In this document: positions 61,900 to 64,000 of the stretch, piece after piece
How positions within the stretch are numbered: the first letter of the stretch is position 1
Layout: each line of letters begins with the position of its first letter
From: Acidobacteriota bacterium
Lineage (GTDB): Bacteria > Acidobacteriota > Terriglobia > Bryobacterales > Bryobacteraceae
Reading direction: 5' to 3'
DNA length: 64,000 nt
Assembly (NCBI GenBank): GCA_016213775.1
Contig: JACQZR010000007.1
Location: forward strand, 51,626-115,625
Position numbers and translations under genes: made by a program
Notes under the pieces: model-generated
The model's database searches: none
The model's input: the letters and a program-made list of their open reading frames with translations, nothing else
Told to the model about the DNA's origin: nothing

Positions 61900-63255
61900 A
61901 TGTTTCGACGAGGATTCCTGACTGGGACTGCCGTGTCCGCCCTTTCCATGCAGCGTGTGATGGGGGCGAACGATCGTATCCGGCTGGCGCTGATCGGCTG
62001 TGGCGGGCGCGGGCGCTACGTCGCCCGATTGATGCGCGATGCCGGTCCGGCGGACTATGTGGCGTCGGCCGATGTTTACGCCACCAACAGCGAGAGTACG
62101 CGCGAATGGGCCGGGGCGGACGCGAAGTCGTATGGCGATTTTCGGCGGCTGCTCGACCGCAAGGACATCGATGCCGTGCACATCGCCACACCCGATCACT
62201 GGCACGCGGCCATCTGTGTGCTCGCCTGCCAGTCCGGCAAAGACGTGTACGTCGAGAAGCCGACGTCGCTGGTGATTCGTGAAGGGCGTGTGATGGTGGA
62301 CGCGGCGCGGCAGCACAACCGCATTGTCCAGGTGGGCACCCAGCATCGCTCCGCTCCGCACTTTCAGAAGATCGCGGAGATGATTCAACGGGGCGATATC
62401 GGCCCGGTGCGGTTTGTCAAGGTTTGGAATTACTCCAACCATACACTCATGCCGATGCCGGCAACGCCGAATCCGAAGGCGCCGGACGGGCTCGATTGGG
62501 ATATGTACCTTGGGCCTTCGCCGAAGGTGCCGTTTGATCCGCGCCGGTTTCTGAGCACGTACCGCTACTTCTGGGATTATTCCGGCGGCTACATTACCGA
62601 TTTCGGCAATCACAGGTTGGATACGATGCAGCAGATCATGGGGGTGTCGGCGCCGCATACCGTCAGCGCGTCGGGCGGTGTTTATGAGATGAAGGATGGG
62701 CGTGAGACGCCGGACTTCATGACTGTCACTTACGAGTACGATAACTTCATCGCGACGTACGAGGGCAACAACCTGAACGGTCATGGGATGGGAGGGCGCA
62801 CTCCGGGCCATCGTTATTACAATGCGCGCAGCGAGGCGGATCAGCCGAACGGGATCGCCTTCTACGGCACCGAAGCCACGATCTACGCGGAGCGTATCGG
62901 CTGGGAGATTTTTCCGGAGCCGGAGACGCCGGCGTACAGCAGCCGCCGTGCCGCAGCCGCGCCGCCCCCACGCAAGCGCGCCGCTTCAGTCAAGCGCATG
63001 TGGGAGAACGTGGAAGAGCCTACCAAGGCGCATTGCGCGAATTTTCTCGAATGCCTGCGGTCGCGTAAGACGCCGAATGCGGATATCGAGATCGGGCATC
63101 GGGGGACGTCGGTAGCGCTATTGGGGAACATCGCCATGCGCACCGGGCACAAACTGCATTGGGATGCGAAGCGGGAGGATTTCCAGAACGATGCGTCGGC
63201 GTCGGCGATGTTGACGCGCAATCAGCGGAAGCCGTGGGACCTGATCCGGCTCTAG
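61900..63255 (+). CDS. Gfo/Idh/MocA-family oxidoreductase with export leader
   Basis: This 451-residue protein has a short leader (MFRRGFLTGTAVSALSMQ), a nucleotide-binding fold (RLALIGCGGRGRYVARLM), the family EKP motif (VYVEKPTSLVIREG) and the FFWDYSGGYI-type region (YRYFWDYSGGYITDFGNHRLD). It likely acts on a sugar or cyclitol outside or across the membrane. It is separate from the similar gene at 47531. Confidence 0.85.
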   Translation: MFRRGFLTGTAVSALSMQRVMGANDRIRLALIGCGGRGRYVARLMRDAGPADYVASADVYATNSESTREWAGADAKSYGDFRRLLDRKDIDAVHIATPDHWHAAICVLACQSGKDVYVEKPTSLVIREGRVMVDAARQHNRIVQVGTQHRSAPHFQKIAEMIQRGDIGPVRFVKVWNYSNHTLMPMPATPNPKAPDGLDWDMYLGPSPKVPFDPRRFLSTYRYFWDYSGGYITDFGNHRLDTMQQIMGVSAPHTVSASGGVYEMKDGRETPDFMTVTYEYDNFIATYEGNNLNGHGMGGRTPGHRYYNARSEADQPNGIAFYGTEATIYAERIGWEIFPEPETPAYSSRRAAAAPPPRKRAASVKRMWENVEEPTKAHCANFLECLRSRKTPNADIEIGHRGTSVALLGNIAMRTGHKLHWDAKREDFQNDASASAMLTRNQRKPWDLIRL

Positions 63256-63815
63256 CCGAACAGTTCGGCTGCCTCGACTGGAGAATCGGGCCGGGCAAGT
63301 GTGGCTACCGATTCCCGTTCAGCGAATACTTCGATGGAACGGTACTCGCCATTCACGGGCCTTCTGTGAATGATCACGCGGCGCTTGTCGACGTCCAGCA
63401 CCCAGTACTCCGGGATATTGCCTCGTGCGTAGAGTTTGGCTTTGGAGCCAAGGTCAATGGCTAGAGAGGAATCGGAGACCTCGAACACTATCTGCAGTTG
63501 GGAAGCTCGAATCTGACTGGTTACTGTGCGGATAGACTGAGTGAGCACTATCGCATCCGGGACGGGTTCGCTAGTGGGATTATCCTCAGGAGAGACGTCG
63601 ATCGGCGATTCCTGGGCAATGCACTCGGCGTCAAACAAGCTGATGAGCCATTTCATCAATAGAACCATGGACCGGACGTGTAGAATGTTCTTCGGCATTT
63701 TTTCGACCAGTTCACCTTCCAGCAGCTCATATCGCCGCGGATCCACCAGTCCGGATTTCTCCAGCACCTCGCGTTCCTCGCGAGTCCATAGCTTGTGTGC
63801 AACCAGTGCCGTCAT
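63252..63815 (-). CDS. Uma2/DUF820 restriction-endonuclease-fold protein
   Basis: The protein has 187 residues from ATG 63815 (MTALVAHKLWTREEREVLEKSG); ATG 63824 is also possible. The core matches Uma2-type proteins: RYELLEGELVEKMP, EPVPDAIVLTQ, the nuclease-like LQIVFEVSDSSLAIDLGSKAKLYARGNIPEYWVLDVDKRRV. The family is numerous and its role is unproven. Its stop overlaps that of the convergent oxidoreductase gene. Confidence 0.82.
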   Translation of the reverse strand: MTALVAHKLWTREEREVLEKSGLVDPRRYELLEGELVEKMPKNILHVRSMVLLMKWLISLFDAECIAQESPIDVSPEDNPTSEPVPDAIVLTQSIRTVTSQIRASQLQIVFEVSDSSLAIDLGSKAKLYARGNIPEYWVLDVDKRRVIIHRRPVNGEYRSIEVFAERESVATLARPDSPVEAAELFG

Positions 63816-64000
63816 AATGCCCATCCTAGCGCAGAAAGGGGAAGGCGTCGCGACCGCATGGGTGCTTAACAGTTTTGGGGAAGGCCGGCCGAACCGACTC
63901 TTGAACTGCAACTCGCCCCCGCGGCCACGCCCCGACAGGAAGGTCTGGGGAACAGTCACACCACCGAGGATGAGACCATCGCTGTAAAAACATTTACGGG

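Overview
The window is high-GC DNA from an acidobacterium of the Solibacter/Bryobacter type. Three features point there: a secreted protein (4831-7119) ending in what looks like the 'Soli_cterm' domain, three Oar-like TonB-dependent receptors of over 1,100 residues, and many signal-peptide or Tat-like enzymes for polysaccharide use. I see no rRNA or tRNA gene, CRISPR array, intact insertion sequence or prophage.

Layout. 1-3807: partner-switching signalling (two SpoIIE-type phosphatases, a STAS antagonist, an RsbW-like kinase). 3804-13404: msrP, the Soli_cterm protein, a TonB receptor, an esterase, a PadR regulator and several decayed toxin-antitoxin (TA) loci. 13408-18048: a PilB/GspE ATPase, an O-methyltransferase and a heparinase II/III-like lyase. 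18100-25348: sulfatase, enolase-superfamily dehydratase, cupin and a second TonB receptor, read divergently from the lyase and probably serving a sulfated uronate polysaccharide. 25376-26123: a Flp pilin and a glucosaminidase. 26383-26658: an unannotated short minus-strand transcription unit whose 5' end can pair with the 3' end of 16S rRNA. 26709-33132: hydrolases, including a beta-helix/glycosidase operon. 33212-36757: lipoprotein, geranylgeranyl-reductase-like flavoprotein, hemL and a VapBC-like pair. 36771-44301: an amidohydrolase, tandem MauE-thioredoxin paralogues and a two-component cluster. 44703-48733: ECF sigma factor, then meaB, acyl-CoA dehydrogenase and an oxidoreductase. 49044-58252: a sigma-54 activator and a seven-gene operon. 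58392-end: third TonB receptor, oxidoreductase and Uma2-like protein.

The best candidate for an undescribed system is 49044-58252. A receiver-less sigma-54 activator lies next to clustered TTCAGTG palindromes and a GG-N10-GC promoter. Downstream are a glycine-zipper protein, a protein with paired CXXC motifs, two coiled-coil proteins, a subtilase without a signal peptide, an OmpA-like/HEXXH protein and a small helical protein. The functional link is inferred from gene order and promoter architecture.

The second striking signal is at 26383-26658: a near-consensus promoter, a 20-nt match to the complement of the 16S 3' end, a 15-codon ORF and an intrinsic terminator. Other themes are TA loci whose toxins are broken while the antitoxins persist, two families of short intergenic repeats, and abrupt changes of GC skew near 13.1, 18.06 and 25.35 kb. 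All assignments were made by reading the sequence; no database search was run.
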